The notes: a model not told the origin generated them from the letters alone. A stretch of 64,000 bases of DNA from Streptomyces scabiei 87.22 (GCF_000091305.1 NC_013929.1:3720001-3784000); one strand, 5' to 3'. Shown: positions 46,222-54,360, counted from the stretch's first letter. Program-made: numbers and translations.

Positions 46222-47121
46222 GTGTCCGAACGTGGCCACATCTGGCGTCAGATCGAAGAATTGATGGCGGACGCCCATGGACGGGTAACCCTCGTGGCGC
46301 CCTTCATCAAACGAGAGGTTCTCGCGTCCGCGCTGTCCGCCCTCCCCGCCACCGTCGACGACATCGAGTGCATCACGCGCTGGGTCCCCGAAGAAGTGGC
46401 GGCCGGGGTATCCGATCCCGAGATCATCGAGCTCGCCGAGGAAGACAAAAGGCTGCGTATCGCGCTGTGCCCGACCCTGCATGCCAAGCTGTACCTCACC
46501 GGCGAGCGCTGCCTGATCGGGTCCGCCAACCTCACGGGCAAGGCAACGGGCCGCGCCGCCAACGCCAACATCGAGATCCTGGTGGAGGCGCCCTCCGCCC
46601 ATCCCGAAATCGTCCGGGTACTGGCAGAGATCGAGGCCCGGGCGGTCGAGGCGACTCCCCACATGGCCGCCCTGGTCAGAAGTCAAGCCGAGCTACTGAA
46701 GGAGCATCGTCCGACCGCCTCTGACCAGCCACGGGAGGCCCAGCAGGGCTGGTATCCCGTCACGCGACGCCCTGACGCCCTCTACCCGTACTACTGCGGG
46801 CGAGCCCAGTTCGGACGCTCCGTCAAAGCAGCCATCGTGCGCGACCTCGCGCTCCTCGGCGTTCCGGCCGGCTTGTCCGAGGCGGAGTTCTCGGACTTGA
46901 TCGAGAGCCGGCTGCGGGAGATCCCCGCCCTCCAGGCGCTCGTGGCCGGTGCCCGTCTGAGCAATGTGGAGTTGCAGCAAGCGCTGCAGGAAGAGACCGG
47001 CCTGACCGACGAGCAGGCACGAAGGACCACCGAGACCATCGCCGCATGGCTTCGCCACTTCGGCCGTTTCTATACCGATGTCGGGACATGGGAAATCCGG
47101 CACGGACAGGAGCTGAAGTAG
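46222..47121 (+). CDS. Phospholipase-D-type nuclease (299 aa)
   Basis: GTG 46222, two bases past the ATPase stop. One HKD motif is visible: HAKLYL (His87, Lys89), followed by LIGSANLTG, as in PLD nucleases of the NgoFVII/DrmC kind. A single motif means the active site likely forms from a dimer. The C-terminal half (from about 170) is helical and unfamiliar, perhaps for partner binding. Predicted nuclease arm of the operon. A hairpin follows the stop. Confidence 0.8.
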   Translation: MSERGHIWRQIEELMADAHGRVTLVAPFIKREVLASALSALPATVDDIECITRWVPEEVAAGVSDPEIIELAEEDKRLRIALCPTLHAKLYLTGERCLIGSANLTGKATGRAANANIEILVEAPSAHPEIVRVLAEIEARAVEATPHMAALVRSQAELLKEHRPTASDQPREAQQGWYPVTRRPDALYPYYCGRAQFGRSVKAAIVRDLALLGVPAGLSEAEFSDLIESRLREIPALQALVAGARLSNVELQQALQEETGLTDEQARRTTETIAAWLRHFGRFYTDVGTWEIRHGQELK

Positions 47122-47137
47122 CCCCCGGCAGTCACGA

Positions 47138-47159
47138 CCGGCCTCGGCATCGAGGCCGG
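47138..47159 (+). terminator. Hairpin after the PLD nuclease gene
   Basis: A perfect 9-bp stem, CCGGCCTCG (47138-47146) with CGAGGCCGG (47151-47159), loop GCAT, 16 bases past the stop. Confidence 0.55.
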
Positions 47160-47292
47160 CTCCGGGGCAGACACCGGCCGGATGCGCCGGGCTGCCCGCA
47201 GGCCCGCCTAGGATCTCTGCAGACAGCCCGGCGAGGAGGCCATGCCCGCGTGGCAGTCACCTGGCAGGAACGTTGGTGTGGGGAAGGTGCTT

Positions 47293-47937
47293 ATGTCGCA
47301 AGCGCGGGTCCCCTACCTGCTCGGGCACACTGAGATCGCGTCCCTCTTCGGGGTTGAGCGCCAGACGTCACAGAAGTGGCGCACAGAAGGCACCCTCCCA
47401 GAGCCTGACCTGGTCGCTTCAGGCAATCCGTACTGGTTGCTGGCGACAGTGCTTCAGATCAGCGGCGGCGACCGCCAGGCTGATCAGCAACGCCTGGCGG
47501 CCTATAGGGCCGGAATCCCTGAAGGTTACGACGTGCAGGCCAAGGAAGACCTACCTGTCGTCCTCGGTATCCAGGAAGTTGGCCGCGTCCTCGGTAGGGA
47601 CGCCCAAGCCGTTTCCCGGTGGCGTAACCGTCGGCGGATCGCCGAGGCCGATCTGATGCTCTCCGGTTCCCCGCTGTGGCTGCTGGAAACCGTCCTGGCC
47701 GATGCACAGCAGCGGCAGCGGACCGTCGTCCCCACCGAGGTCGAAGACCTCCGCACGGGGCGGCGCGTCCCCCAGAAACCTCGAGGACGCAGACACGGCG
47801 CCTCCGCCGCGCCACCGCCCGAGGAGCCGCTCCCCGCCGCCCGGACGTTCTCCGCTGCCGACCAGACCGCCGCCGTCGAGTTCCTCGCATCGATGCTGGC
47901 CCAGGGTTACTCCGTCGTCATCAAGCCTCAGCGCTAG
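47293..47937 (+). CDS. Protein with two related HTH repeats (214 aa)
   Basis: ATG 47293 behind GGGAAGG. Two similar units occur at about residues 12-48 (HTEIASLFGVERQTSQKW, then EPDLVASGNPYWLLATV) and 85-125 (VGRVLGRDAQAVSRW, then EADLMLSGSPLWLLETV), each like a MerR/excisionase-type HTH. The rest is a basic Pro/Arg linker and a short C-terminal helix (AVEFLASMLAQGYSVVIK). It may recognise a repeated or asymmetric site and could regulate the operon upstream. Confidence 0.6.
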   Translation: MSQARVPYLLGHTEIASLFGVERQTSQKWRTEGTLPEPDLVASGNPYWLLATVLQISGGDRQADQQRLAAYRAGIPEGYDVQAKEDLPVVLGIQEVGRVLGRDAQAVSRWRNRRRIAEADLMLSGSPLWLLETVLADAQQRQRTVVPTEVEDLRTGRRVPQKPRGRRHGASAAPPPEEPLPAARTFSAADQTAAVEFLASMLAQGYSVVIKPQR

Positions 47938-48019
47938 ACCGCCGTTCCCGGCCGGTACGCGGTTGCCGACGCCCGCGGACGGCTCATGCCCTGTTCGCCA
48001 GCAGCTGGGAGAGAAACAC

Positions 48020-48048
48020 TTGATTCTCGAATGGTCGATCCATACTGT
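48020..48048 (+). promoter_or_regulatory. Predicted promoter of a leaderless PP-loop gene
   Basis: TTGATT (48020-48025), 17-bp spacer, TACTGT (48043-48048). The ATG at 48056 falls 8 bases after the -10, where transcription should begin, and no ribosome site precedes it. That fits a leaderless mRNA, which is common in actinobacteria. Confidence 0.45.
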
Positions 48049-48055
48049 CTCTCAT

Positions 48056-48949
48056 ATGTCGATCTTGCAGCAGCGCACCGGAGACCATCACGCCGATCCC
48101 ACCGACTCCATCCCCAAGGCCGCTCCCCGCGAGCCCAACCGTCCTCCGATGAAGGTCGTTTCCTACGGAGGCGGTGTCCAGAGCACCGCCCTGCTCGTGC
48201 TGGCCGTTCAGCGAGAGATCGACTTCCGCACCTTTCTGTTCGCCAACGTCGGCGACGACAGCGAGCACCCCGCGACCCTCGACTACGTCCGCGAGATCGC
48301 CATCCCGTACGCCGCCCGTGCGGGACTGGACGTCCACGAACTCAAGCGCCGTCGCCGCGACGGGGCCACGGAAACGCTCATGCAGCGGCTGAACCGGCCG
48401 GACACTCGGTCGATCCCCATCCCGGTCCGCATGGCCAACGGCGCTCCTGGCCGCCGCAACTGCACCGCCGACTTCAAGATCAAGGTGGTCGGGCGGTGGC
48501 TTCGGGACCATGGCGCCACCGCGGAGGAGCCAGCGGCGGTCGGCATCGGCATCTCGGTCGACGAAATCCATCGCGCCAACCGCCGGCGGCGGGAAGCTCA
48601 CGAGGTCATCGAATACCCCCTCCTCGATCTCGGGCTGCGCCGGGACGACTGCGAGCGCATCATCACCGAGGCCGGCCTGCCGGTACCGCCTAAGAGCTCC
48701 TGCTTCTTCTGCCCCTTCCGCACAGTCGGCGCCTGGCGCCACCAGCGTCGGCACGAGCCGGAGTTGTTCGCTCAGTCGGTCCGGCTGGAGGAGACAATCA
48801 ACCAACGGCGGGCTGCACTCGGGCGGGATGCCGTCTATCTCACGAGGTACGGGATCCCGCTCACTCAAGCCATCCCCGATGAGAGCCCGGGGGAAGGCGA
48901 CGCCGATGAGGATGAAGGTGCATGCGACTCCGGATGGTGCATGACCTGA
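48056..48949 (+). CDS. PP-loop ATPase, PAPS-reductase-like (297 aa)
   Basis: ATG 48056 (leaderless) or ATG 48149, the latter starting right at KVVSYGGGVQSTALLVLA. PP-loop YGGGVQSTA, LFANVGDDSEHP, RRNCTADFKIK and the Cys set SSCFFCPF are shared in plan with 20122-21057, and more loosely with SspD. Third PP-loop ATPase in the window. A role in phosphorothioation is possible, but the gene stands alone with its own promoter. Substrate unknown. Confidence 0.78.
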   Translation: MSILQQRTGDHHADPTDSIPKAAPREPNRPPMKVVSYGGGVQSTALLVLAVQREIDFRTFLFANVGDDSEHPATLDYVREIAIPYAARAGLDVHELKRRRRDGATETLMQRLNRPDTRSIPIPVRMANGAPGRRNCTADFKIKVVGRWLRDHGATAEEPAAVGIGISVDEIHRANRRRREAHEVIEYPLLDLGLRRDDCERIITEAGLPVPPKSSCFFCPFRTVGAWRHQRRHEPELFAQSVRLEETINQRRAALGRDAVYLTRYGIPLTQAIPDESPGEGDADEDEGACDSGWCMT

Positions 48950-48966
48950 TAGGTGTCGAGCAGGCC

Positions 48967-49013
48967 ACGACGGGTGGGCCTGAAGCCATGGCTTCGGGCC
49001 CACCCGTCGTTTT
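48967..49013 (+). terminator. Strong intrinsic terminator between convergent genes
   Basis: A 20-bp stem with one G-U pair (48967-48986 with 48991-49010), loop CATG, running into TTTT. It ends transcription of the PP-loop gene. Confidence 0.85.
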
Positions 49014-49061
49014 CCCCTGGGCTGCCGTCGTGATCGCTGCGGGCCACTGCCCGTGGCGGAA

Positions 49062-49898
49062 TCAGAGCTCGGGCGGCTCGCCGGGCTGAAGGTGGAGCAC
49101 GGAGAGGTACTCGCCGTAGGGCATCTCTTCATCCACCCAGCGGCTGCCGCCCGATGCGTCGGGAATCCACATGCCGTCGAGAAGGTACTTGTCGTCGAAG
49201 ACGGCGACGCGGTCCTCCTGCACCGCTGCCGCCATCAGCAGCTGGATTCCCAGCAGCAGCACCGTGGAGGCTTCCTTGACCGCGCAGACCTCGCCGTGCC
49301 CGGTGGGAAAGACCTTCCCGTCCGCGTCGCTGTCCGGCTCGAGGATGGCGGCACGGCCCCGGACTGCCATGTCGTGCAAGGCAATCGCCTGGGTGACCGC
49401 TGCCGCCACCGGCGTGCCGACGCCCAGAACCCCGTCCGGCGCATGCATCCGCAGATGATCGGCGACCGCGCGTGCATGCACCAGCCATGAGTCGCCGTGG
49501 TGGTGCAGTCGCTGTTCTGCGGCCTCGACGGCCAGTCCAGGCTCGGAAGTACCCGGGTGCAGCAGCCGGACGAATCCTTCAAGTGCTACGCGCAGGTAGC
49601 CGAGACGGACCTGATGTCGCTGCCACTCCTCCATCATCTCGGTCCAGACGGCGTCGAAGTCGAGGCCGGCCGAGCACATTCCGCCGTCGTCGTAGGACAT
49701 GTCGAACGTCACCGTGCGCAGGCCCTGCGCGAGGCGCAGCCACTTGTAGGCCGTATCCCAGCTGTTCTGTGCCCCGGGGAGGGCGGTGACGGCGGAGGCG
49801 TGCTCCACCCAGTCGGTGAGTTCACGGACGTGGTCCTCGGGCTCGGACAGCGCGAGGGTGGACAGCGTGCGGTATGAGGGCAGGCAGGGGCCCTCCAT
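49062..49898 (-). CDS. Hypothetical protein beside the phosphorothioation methyltransferase (278 aa)
   Basis: The open frame reaches GTG 49931; ATG 49898 (MEGPCLPSYRTL) is used here without strong support. Mixed alpha/beta with helices rich in Trp and His (WDTAYKWLRLAQGL, WLVHARAVADHLRMHAP) and an acidic end. No domain recognised. It follows the methyltransferase by 41-74 bases on the same strand, so the two are likely co-transcribed and related in function. Confidence 0.6.
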   Translation of the reverse strand: MEGPCLPSYRTLSTLALSEPEDHVRELTDWVEHASAVTALPGAQNSWDTAYKWLRLAQGLRTVTFDMSYDDGGMCSAGLDFDAVWTEMMEEWQRHQVRLGYLRVALEGFVRLLHPGTSEPGLAVEAAEQRLHHHGDSWLVHARAVADHLRMHAPDGVLGVGTPVAAAVTQAIALHDMAVRGRAAILEPDSDADGKVFPTGHGEVCAVKEASTVLLLGIQLLMAAAVQEDRVAVFDDKYLLDGMWIPDASGGSRWVDEEMPYGEYLSVLHLQPGEPPEL

Positions 49899-49972
49899 CC
49901 GGGTAGTGGTCACGGGTGGAGCGTGGCACACGGCACTGACAATCGCTCCGGTGTCGAGAGCCTATGTGACGC

Positions 49973-51415
49973 TCAGGTGCTGGCTGTGCGGCGTACGAGC
50001 CGGTGGCCTCGCAACTCCCGCTCGCAGCGTACGAGTTCGCGTTCCCAGCCTTCTTCCGTGCCGATCAGGTGCGGGCTCTCGTAGAGGCCGGCGCGAACCT
50101 CGGCGTCCGTGAGCCTCCGGTATTTGGGTGCGTCGGGATCGTCCTCGGCAAGGAACTCGTGCTTGCGGTGCAGCAGGGGACGGTTGGTGGAGTCCGCGTA
50201 CGAGGTGAAGGAGGACTTGAGGGTCTTCAGGTCGACGGCGTACGACGCCGCGAGACGCGGGTGGGGGTCCGTGTCGAACTCGGGGTAGTCGAGCCAGCTG
50301 ACGCCACGGCCCTGGTGGCGGAGCTTGACGACGGACCACTCGCCGGGACGGCCGGCAGCGATGCTCGCGCACTGCTCGTACAGGCGCAGCACGGCCGGGA
50401 TCCGGTGAAGTGCGCGGCGGTGCACGTACAGGGCGGTCGCGGTGAATTTGCCGGCGATCGATCCGTTCATCGCGCGGCGGACGTATGCGTCGTCACGCAG
50501 CTTGAACAGCAGGCGATCGGCTCGCTGGCACGCCTCGGTGTACGAGGGGAAGAACGCGCGGATGTCCAGTTGTACGGGCAGGGGCAGACTGCTCACGGGG
50601 CCTCGGCCATGGAACAGCTCCAAAGCGAGGAACTGCAGCGTGTCAAGGGCTCCGCGTTCGGCGCTCCGTTCCACCTTCACGGGGTCGGCTTCCTGCTCGG
50701 CAAGCCGCTTCAGTTCAGCAGGGCGCAGGTGGCCGAGGAGGCTGATGATGGGCTGCGGCATTTCCTCAAGCTGAGGCATCCGGCCCCGCTGTTCGAGATG
50801 ATCAACCACCGAAGTGATCGCCGAGGCGGTGTCCTCGGACGCCAGCCACCCCCCGTCCGGGGCAACCTGGCGGGCGAGGTAGCTCAGGCGGGCCGCATCG
50901 TCCTTGAAGGCATAGACGATGCCCGGCGCCGCCGACAGGCAGCGGACGCCTGTGGCCTCCTCAACGTAGTCGCGAAGCTCGCCGGCGGCGTAGAGGTGTT
51001 GGAAGGTACGGCGCTGAGTGAGGATGCCGTCGCCATACTCCGTGCCTTTGATCTGGTTGCGCTCCCACCTCAACCGGGCGGACACCACGAGCACGGATTT
51101 GGCGAGATTCCAGGCGCGGAGGAGCGTCTCTCGTCGTTCAGCGGGGTTCTCAATGACGTTCAGGACATAGGTGAGAAGGACTACCTCGGCAGGCTCACGC
51201 CGTCCATCCGGGAAATGCACCGGGTCCCACCCTGCGGCCTCAAGGCCAAGGTGCTGCAGAGCCCGTACATCGCCGCCACGTCCGCACCCGTAGTCCAGTA
51301 CACCCACGTCTGGTTCCAGCTGAAGGTCGCCAACTGCACGACGGGCCGGTAGCGAGAGGCCGACGCGGCCAATGGCGGTCCGATGCCTCTGGCTGCTCCA
51401 AAGCTGCTGTGTCAT
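49973..51415 (-). CDS. DNA phosphorothioation-associated putative methyltransferase (480 aa)
   Basis: ATG 51415 behind GGGGAC. It opens RHRTAIGRVGLSLPAR and has SAM motif I VLDYGCGRGGDVRAL, typical of the family annotated as phosphorothioation-associated putative methyltransferase (TIGR04096). The C-terminal about 200 residues are a distinct domain (FKLRDDAYVRRAMNG, WSVVKLRHQGRGVSWLDYPEF). These genes travel with dnd or ssp clusters, but their activity is unproven. Its presence 8 kb from sspA supports one linked phosphorothioation region. Confidence 0.8.
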   Translation of the reverse strand: MTQQLWSSQRHRTAIGRVGLSLPARRAVGDLQLEPDVGVLDYGCGRGGDVRALQHLGLEAAGWDPVHFPDGRREPAEVVLLTYVLNVIENPAERRETLLRAWNLAKSVLVVSARLRWERNQIKGTEYGDGILTQRRTFQHLYAAGELRDYVEEATGVRCLSAAPGIVYAFKDDAARLSYLARQVAPDGGWLASEDTASAITSVVDHLEQRGRMPQLEEMPQPIISLLGHLRPAELKRLAEQEADPVKVERSAERGALDTLQFLALELFHGRGPVSSLPLPVQLDIRAFFPSYTEACQRADRLLFKLRDDAYVRRAMNGSIAGKFTATALYVHRRALHRIPAVLRLYEQCASIAAGRPGEWSVVKLRHQGRGVSWLDYPEFDTDPHPRLAASYAVDLKTLKSSFTSYADSTNRPLLHRKHEFLAEDDPDAPKYRRLTDAEVRAGLYESPHLIGTEEGWERELVRCERELRGHRLVRRTAST

Positions 51416-51787
51416 CGGTGTCCCCTGATTCCACGGACAGGCCAGTATGCGACAGCACCGAACCTTACGTGACGCCCGCTTCGGCTACCGGGCTTACCCG
51501 GAGCCACGCCTCCCAGCTACCCACGGACGTTGCCGCGATCGCGGAATTCGACTCCGAGTACTTGTTGCGACGTTGCTCGATAGTTGGCCTCTTTGATCGC
51601 TACTCGGCCAGAGACGGTCGTAGCCCGGCCTCACTGCGGCCCACAGCAGCGGCTACGGGTACCCGCGGTACTGATCCTCACGTGCGACACCGGCCCGTTC
51701 GCCGAGGGCGATGCGCCCACCCCACGTCGCCGCGCCGAGTCCAGATCACAGTGCTGTGGTCGTTTGGCTCCGCTGCCCCGCCGGGAT
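51416..51787. other. Intergenic region without a recognised gene
   Basis: Open frames here (for example a plus-strand one over 51409-51858) are not protein-like. The stretch must contain the promoter of the minus-strand methyltransferase. No clear -35/-10 pair or repeat was identified. Confidence 0.4.
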
Positions 51788-52723
51788 CTAGTCGGCGTCA
51801 GTCTCTGTCAGCAGTCGTTCCAACTCTGCGTTGCCGTCATCGCTTCGCAGCTGCTTGAACAGGTCCTTCAGGGCTTCTGCCTCTGGTTGCCGACGTTCCG
51901 CCAATTGCCACCACAACTCGTACACCTCTCTGGGGGTACGGCTGCGCGCAATGGCCATCAACAAGGAATGGACACGCCACTCCTCCTTGAAAAAGCGCCA
52001 CACGAGCTCGCTCAGATCGTGAAACGGCAGGTTCTGCGCCGACACTTCGATAAGGCGCTGAGCGGTCTCATGCAGGCCCGCCATCCGCAGTTGTTCGACC
52101 AGGCGGATGATCATCATGGCGTCGCTCAGCCGGACAAGGCCCGTAAGGAATGCCTCGACGCCTTCGTCGGCCCCGACCTGGCACAGATGCCGCGCGATGT
52201 CCCTAGGCGATCGGCTGGCGAACTGCCTGACATCTAGTACGGCCTGGTCGTCGTCGCTGTGGGGGAGCGACGCAGAGCTGCTGTTGCGCACATCGAGGCC
52301 CGGTCGGAAGGGCTTCCAGGGGTCAAGGCCGGCCACCACGCGCCAAAGCCTTGAGAACCGGTCGGCTTCCGCATCCGCATCGCGGGCCGGCCGAGCCATG
52401 CTGGCAAGCACCAGCACAATCGCGACGACGACCGAACAACTGGCGCTGTCCCCCCTGCCGGTGAGGACTTGCCGTATGCGTTCGTGGCTCACCGTGGTGG
52501 GGGCAGCGTCGTGACCGGTGATGGCCTTGCTGATGTCGCGCAGACTCGGGCAGCCCGCTGCGACATACAACTCGTACATGCCGACGGTGAGTTCCCTAAG
52601 CGGCCCCGCCGGGAGTTCTTCCTCGCCGGGAAGAGTCACCATTCGCCTCGGCATGAACACTCCCTTGTCAACTGGCGTCAACTCGCCAAGACCAGATTTC
52701 CGTGCGCGGACTTCTTTCGTCAA
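51788..52723 (-). CDS. HTH regulator with helical C-terminal domain (311 aa)
   Basis: TTG 52723 follows GGGAGGTG. The region LRELTVGMYELYVAAGCPSLRDISKAI ... TVSHERIRQVLTG (about 43-90) is the HTH type found at the N-terminus of many Streptomyces signalling proteins. The remainder is helical and TPR-like (MMIIRLVEQLRMAGLHETAQRLIE), suitable for partner binding. It is divergent from a small ORF at 52848, a common regulator-effector arrangement. Target unknown. Confidence 0.6.
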   Translation of the reverse strand: MTKEVRARKSGLGELTPVDKGVFMPRRMVTLPGEEELPAGPLRELTVGMYELYVAAGCPSLRDISKAITGHDAAPTTVSHERIRQVLTGRGDSASCSVVVAIVLVLASMARPARDADAEADRFSRLWRVVAGLDPWKPFRPGLDVRNSSSASLPHSDDDQAVLDVRQFASRSPRDIARHLCQVGADEGVEAFLTGLVRLSDAMMIIRLVEQLRMAGLHETAQRLIEVSAQNLPFHDLSELVWRFFKEEWRVHSLLMAIARSRTPREVYELWWQLAERRQPEAEALKDLFKQLRSDDGNAELERLLTETDAD

Positions 52724-52847
52724 CCGGTATCACCTCCCGTCCCCCCGGTGGCGCCCCGACCGACGCTGGTCATAGGGGGGCGACGCGACGACCTCCCTTC
52801 GATCAGCAGGAGGGAACAGGACATGAGGCTGCCGGGGAAAAAAACAG

Positions 52848-53000
52848 ATGGGGCTTGTCCGCATCTATGTCGCTGAGCGAGGCCGGGCAGGAACGGCCGT
52901 GATCCGTAACGTCGGCAACTGGCTGGCCACACCCCCTGGCATGGCTGCACTGACGGGCTGCCAGACAGCGGTCACCATCATCAATTGGCTGGGGAACTGA
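52848..53000 (+). CDS. Small hypothetical protein (50 aa)
   Basis: ATG 52848 with GGGGAA upstream, ending at TGA 52998-53000. The sequence (GLVRIYVAERGRAGTAVIRN, NWLATPPGMAALTG) looks protein-like, with a short hydrophobic C-terminus. It faces away from the HTH gene, so it may be its partner. The 53001-53311 gap after it shows no gene. Confidence 0.35.
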   Translation: MGLVRIYVAERGRAGTAVIRNVGNWLATPPGMAALTGCQTAVTIINWLGN

Positions 53001-53311
53001 CGCCACCGACGAAACGTGAATACGTCGTTGCGAGCGGCGGGCTGGGGCTACTGAAGCGGCACCACGCCTCGGCCCGCTTCCATGCGGCCTTTCGGGGCTC
53101 GGCGGCCTGAACCATGCCCCGGACATCGCTCGTACACAAACAACAACCACTGCAGCGGAGGTCGCCCGTTCAATAGCGGCAGGTGGAGGTTCCCAGCGGC
53201 CTAGGCCCGTTGAGTTAGGTGATCCGTTCCGTCGGTCGGGAGACACTGCCTTGAACCACGGGGAGCTGATGACGGCCCGAGGCAGATGAACGCCCTCTGC
53301 TTTCGAAGCGA

Positions 53312-53565
53312 GGCAACATAGCGTGGTATCGCCGGTTGGCCAAACCGGCGATACCACGCATCATTGATGGTCCACCGCCACTACCTGTCATCTACATCGG
53401 AAGGCACAACCCCCACCACATCCACAGCGGCCGAGTTCCGCATCCGCTCATGTCAAAGCGCGCTGGAGGTTACGCCGCCGCGTAGCTGGCGCGGAAGACG
53501 CCCATAGCCCGCTCCAGGTCCCGCTCAGAGCGCAACTGCACCTCCAAGTCACCCGTACCGTGGTG
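53312..53565. repeat. Right copy of diverged direct repeat flanking the defence block
   Basis: Counterpart of 32169-32420: stem-loop, CATCAT-GATGGTCCACCGCCAC flank, variable gap, then the 3' end of the intact DUF5655-type nuclease gene. Same orientation as the left copy, 21.1 kb away. Confidence 0.7.
53315..53359 (+). repeat. Dispersed stem-loop family, copy 4
   Basis: AACATAG (53315-53321) and a perfect 17-bp inverted repeat (53321-53337 and 53343-53359), loop GGCCA. It covaries with copy 3 in the outer arm. Confidence 0.8.
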
Positions 53566-54360
53566 GCCGAGTTCCGTCACATCCCGGGTGAAGCCGGGAA
53601 TGAGGTCCACCTCCTTCGGGTCGACCTTGAGGTAGACGAGGAGCTTCGTCTTCTGGGGCGGGCAGACGCAGGCGAAGTTCCGCAGGCGCTGATACGCCCG
53701 GTACTGCTTGCGCTGCACCCGGCTGACGCCATCCCCGAGACCGAGCAGCACCTCATCGACCACCTCCGCCAGCTCTGCCAGCGCTCCGCCCTGCCCGCGG
53801 ACAGGCGGCAGCCCGACCGCGCCCCGGCGAACCGGCCTCGCGGCCGATGTCCGCCCGGTGACGGAAGCCACGGTCTCAAGTCCGATGAGGTCCTTGTCGA
53901 AGAACCGGTAGCGAACCAGGTCGATGCTGCGCCGGTGCTCGCGTACCGCGTGCGCGTCGTAGCGGGTGAAGTCGCCGGCGACGCAGATCAGCCGGGGTGC
54001 GCTCCACAGGACCTGGGACGCGGCCGATGCCCCGAGCCGGTCGCGGACCAGGTTCCGGAAGGCGTCCTTGTGAGCCATCAGCCACGACATGTAGTAGAGG
54101 CCCTGGTTGATCACTCCGGCATCGGTGCCGCGCTTGTACTCCACGACCACCGGCGCCCCGTTCTCATCGAGCCCCAACGAGTCGATCCGTCCGCCATCAG
54201 CACAGTCAATGACGTACTCGCTCGCCAGAAACCGCACCCCCAGCATCGCCTCCATGTGCGCCTCGACGAGGCCCTGCACATCCGCCTCGACCTCGGCAAG
54301 ACGCGGCGTGACCTCGGTCACGCCGCTGTTCGTCATGTGGAACAACTTCAGGCCCGACAC
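53470..54360 (-). CDS. PDDEXK-type nuclease with C-terminal DUF5655 domain (296 aa)
   Basis: GTG 54360 behind AGGAGG leads into LKLFHMTNSGVTEV, the usual start of this family; longer starts to 54507 look non-coding. The nuclease-like core has MLGVRFLASEY, GGRIDSLGLDENG and VVVEYKR, the D...E-x-K pattern. The C-terminus (NFACVCPPQKTKLLVYLKV ... GTGDLEVQL) is DUF5655. It is last on the ICE side before the ychF terminator. Its 3' end is repeated at 32.3 kb, so this gene may mark an insertion or recombination site. Confidence 0.75.
   Translation of the reverse strand: MSGLKLFHMTNSGVTEVTPRLAEVEADVQGLVEAHMEAMLGVRFLASEYVIDCADGGRIDSLGLDENGAPVVVEYKRGTDAGVINQGLYYMSWLMAHKDAFRNLVRDRLGASAASQVLWSAPRLICVAGDFTRYDAHAVREHRRSIDLVRYRFFDKDLIGLETVASVTGRTSAARPVRRGAVGLPPVRGQGGALAELAEVVDEVLLGLGDGVSRVQRKQYRAYQRLRNFACVCPPQKTKLLVYLKVDPKEVDLIPGFTRDVTELGHHGTGDLEVQLRSERDLERAMGVFRASYAAA

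Noticed and set aside
42726..47121. Calling the operon DISARM
   Set aside because: It has a helicase and a PLD protein, but no DUF1998 gene and no associated DNA methyltransferase; the GHKL ATPase is not a DISARM component.
52803..53357. 184-codon minus-strand frame before the right repeat
   Set aside because: Not protein-like, runs through the stem-loop, and the opposite strand has a better small ORF.
1272..53359. Stem-loop family considered as a CRISPR or integron attC array
   Set aside because: Copies are 7-24 kb apart with no spacer structure, no cas genes and no integron integrase in the window.
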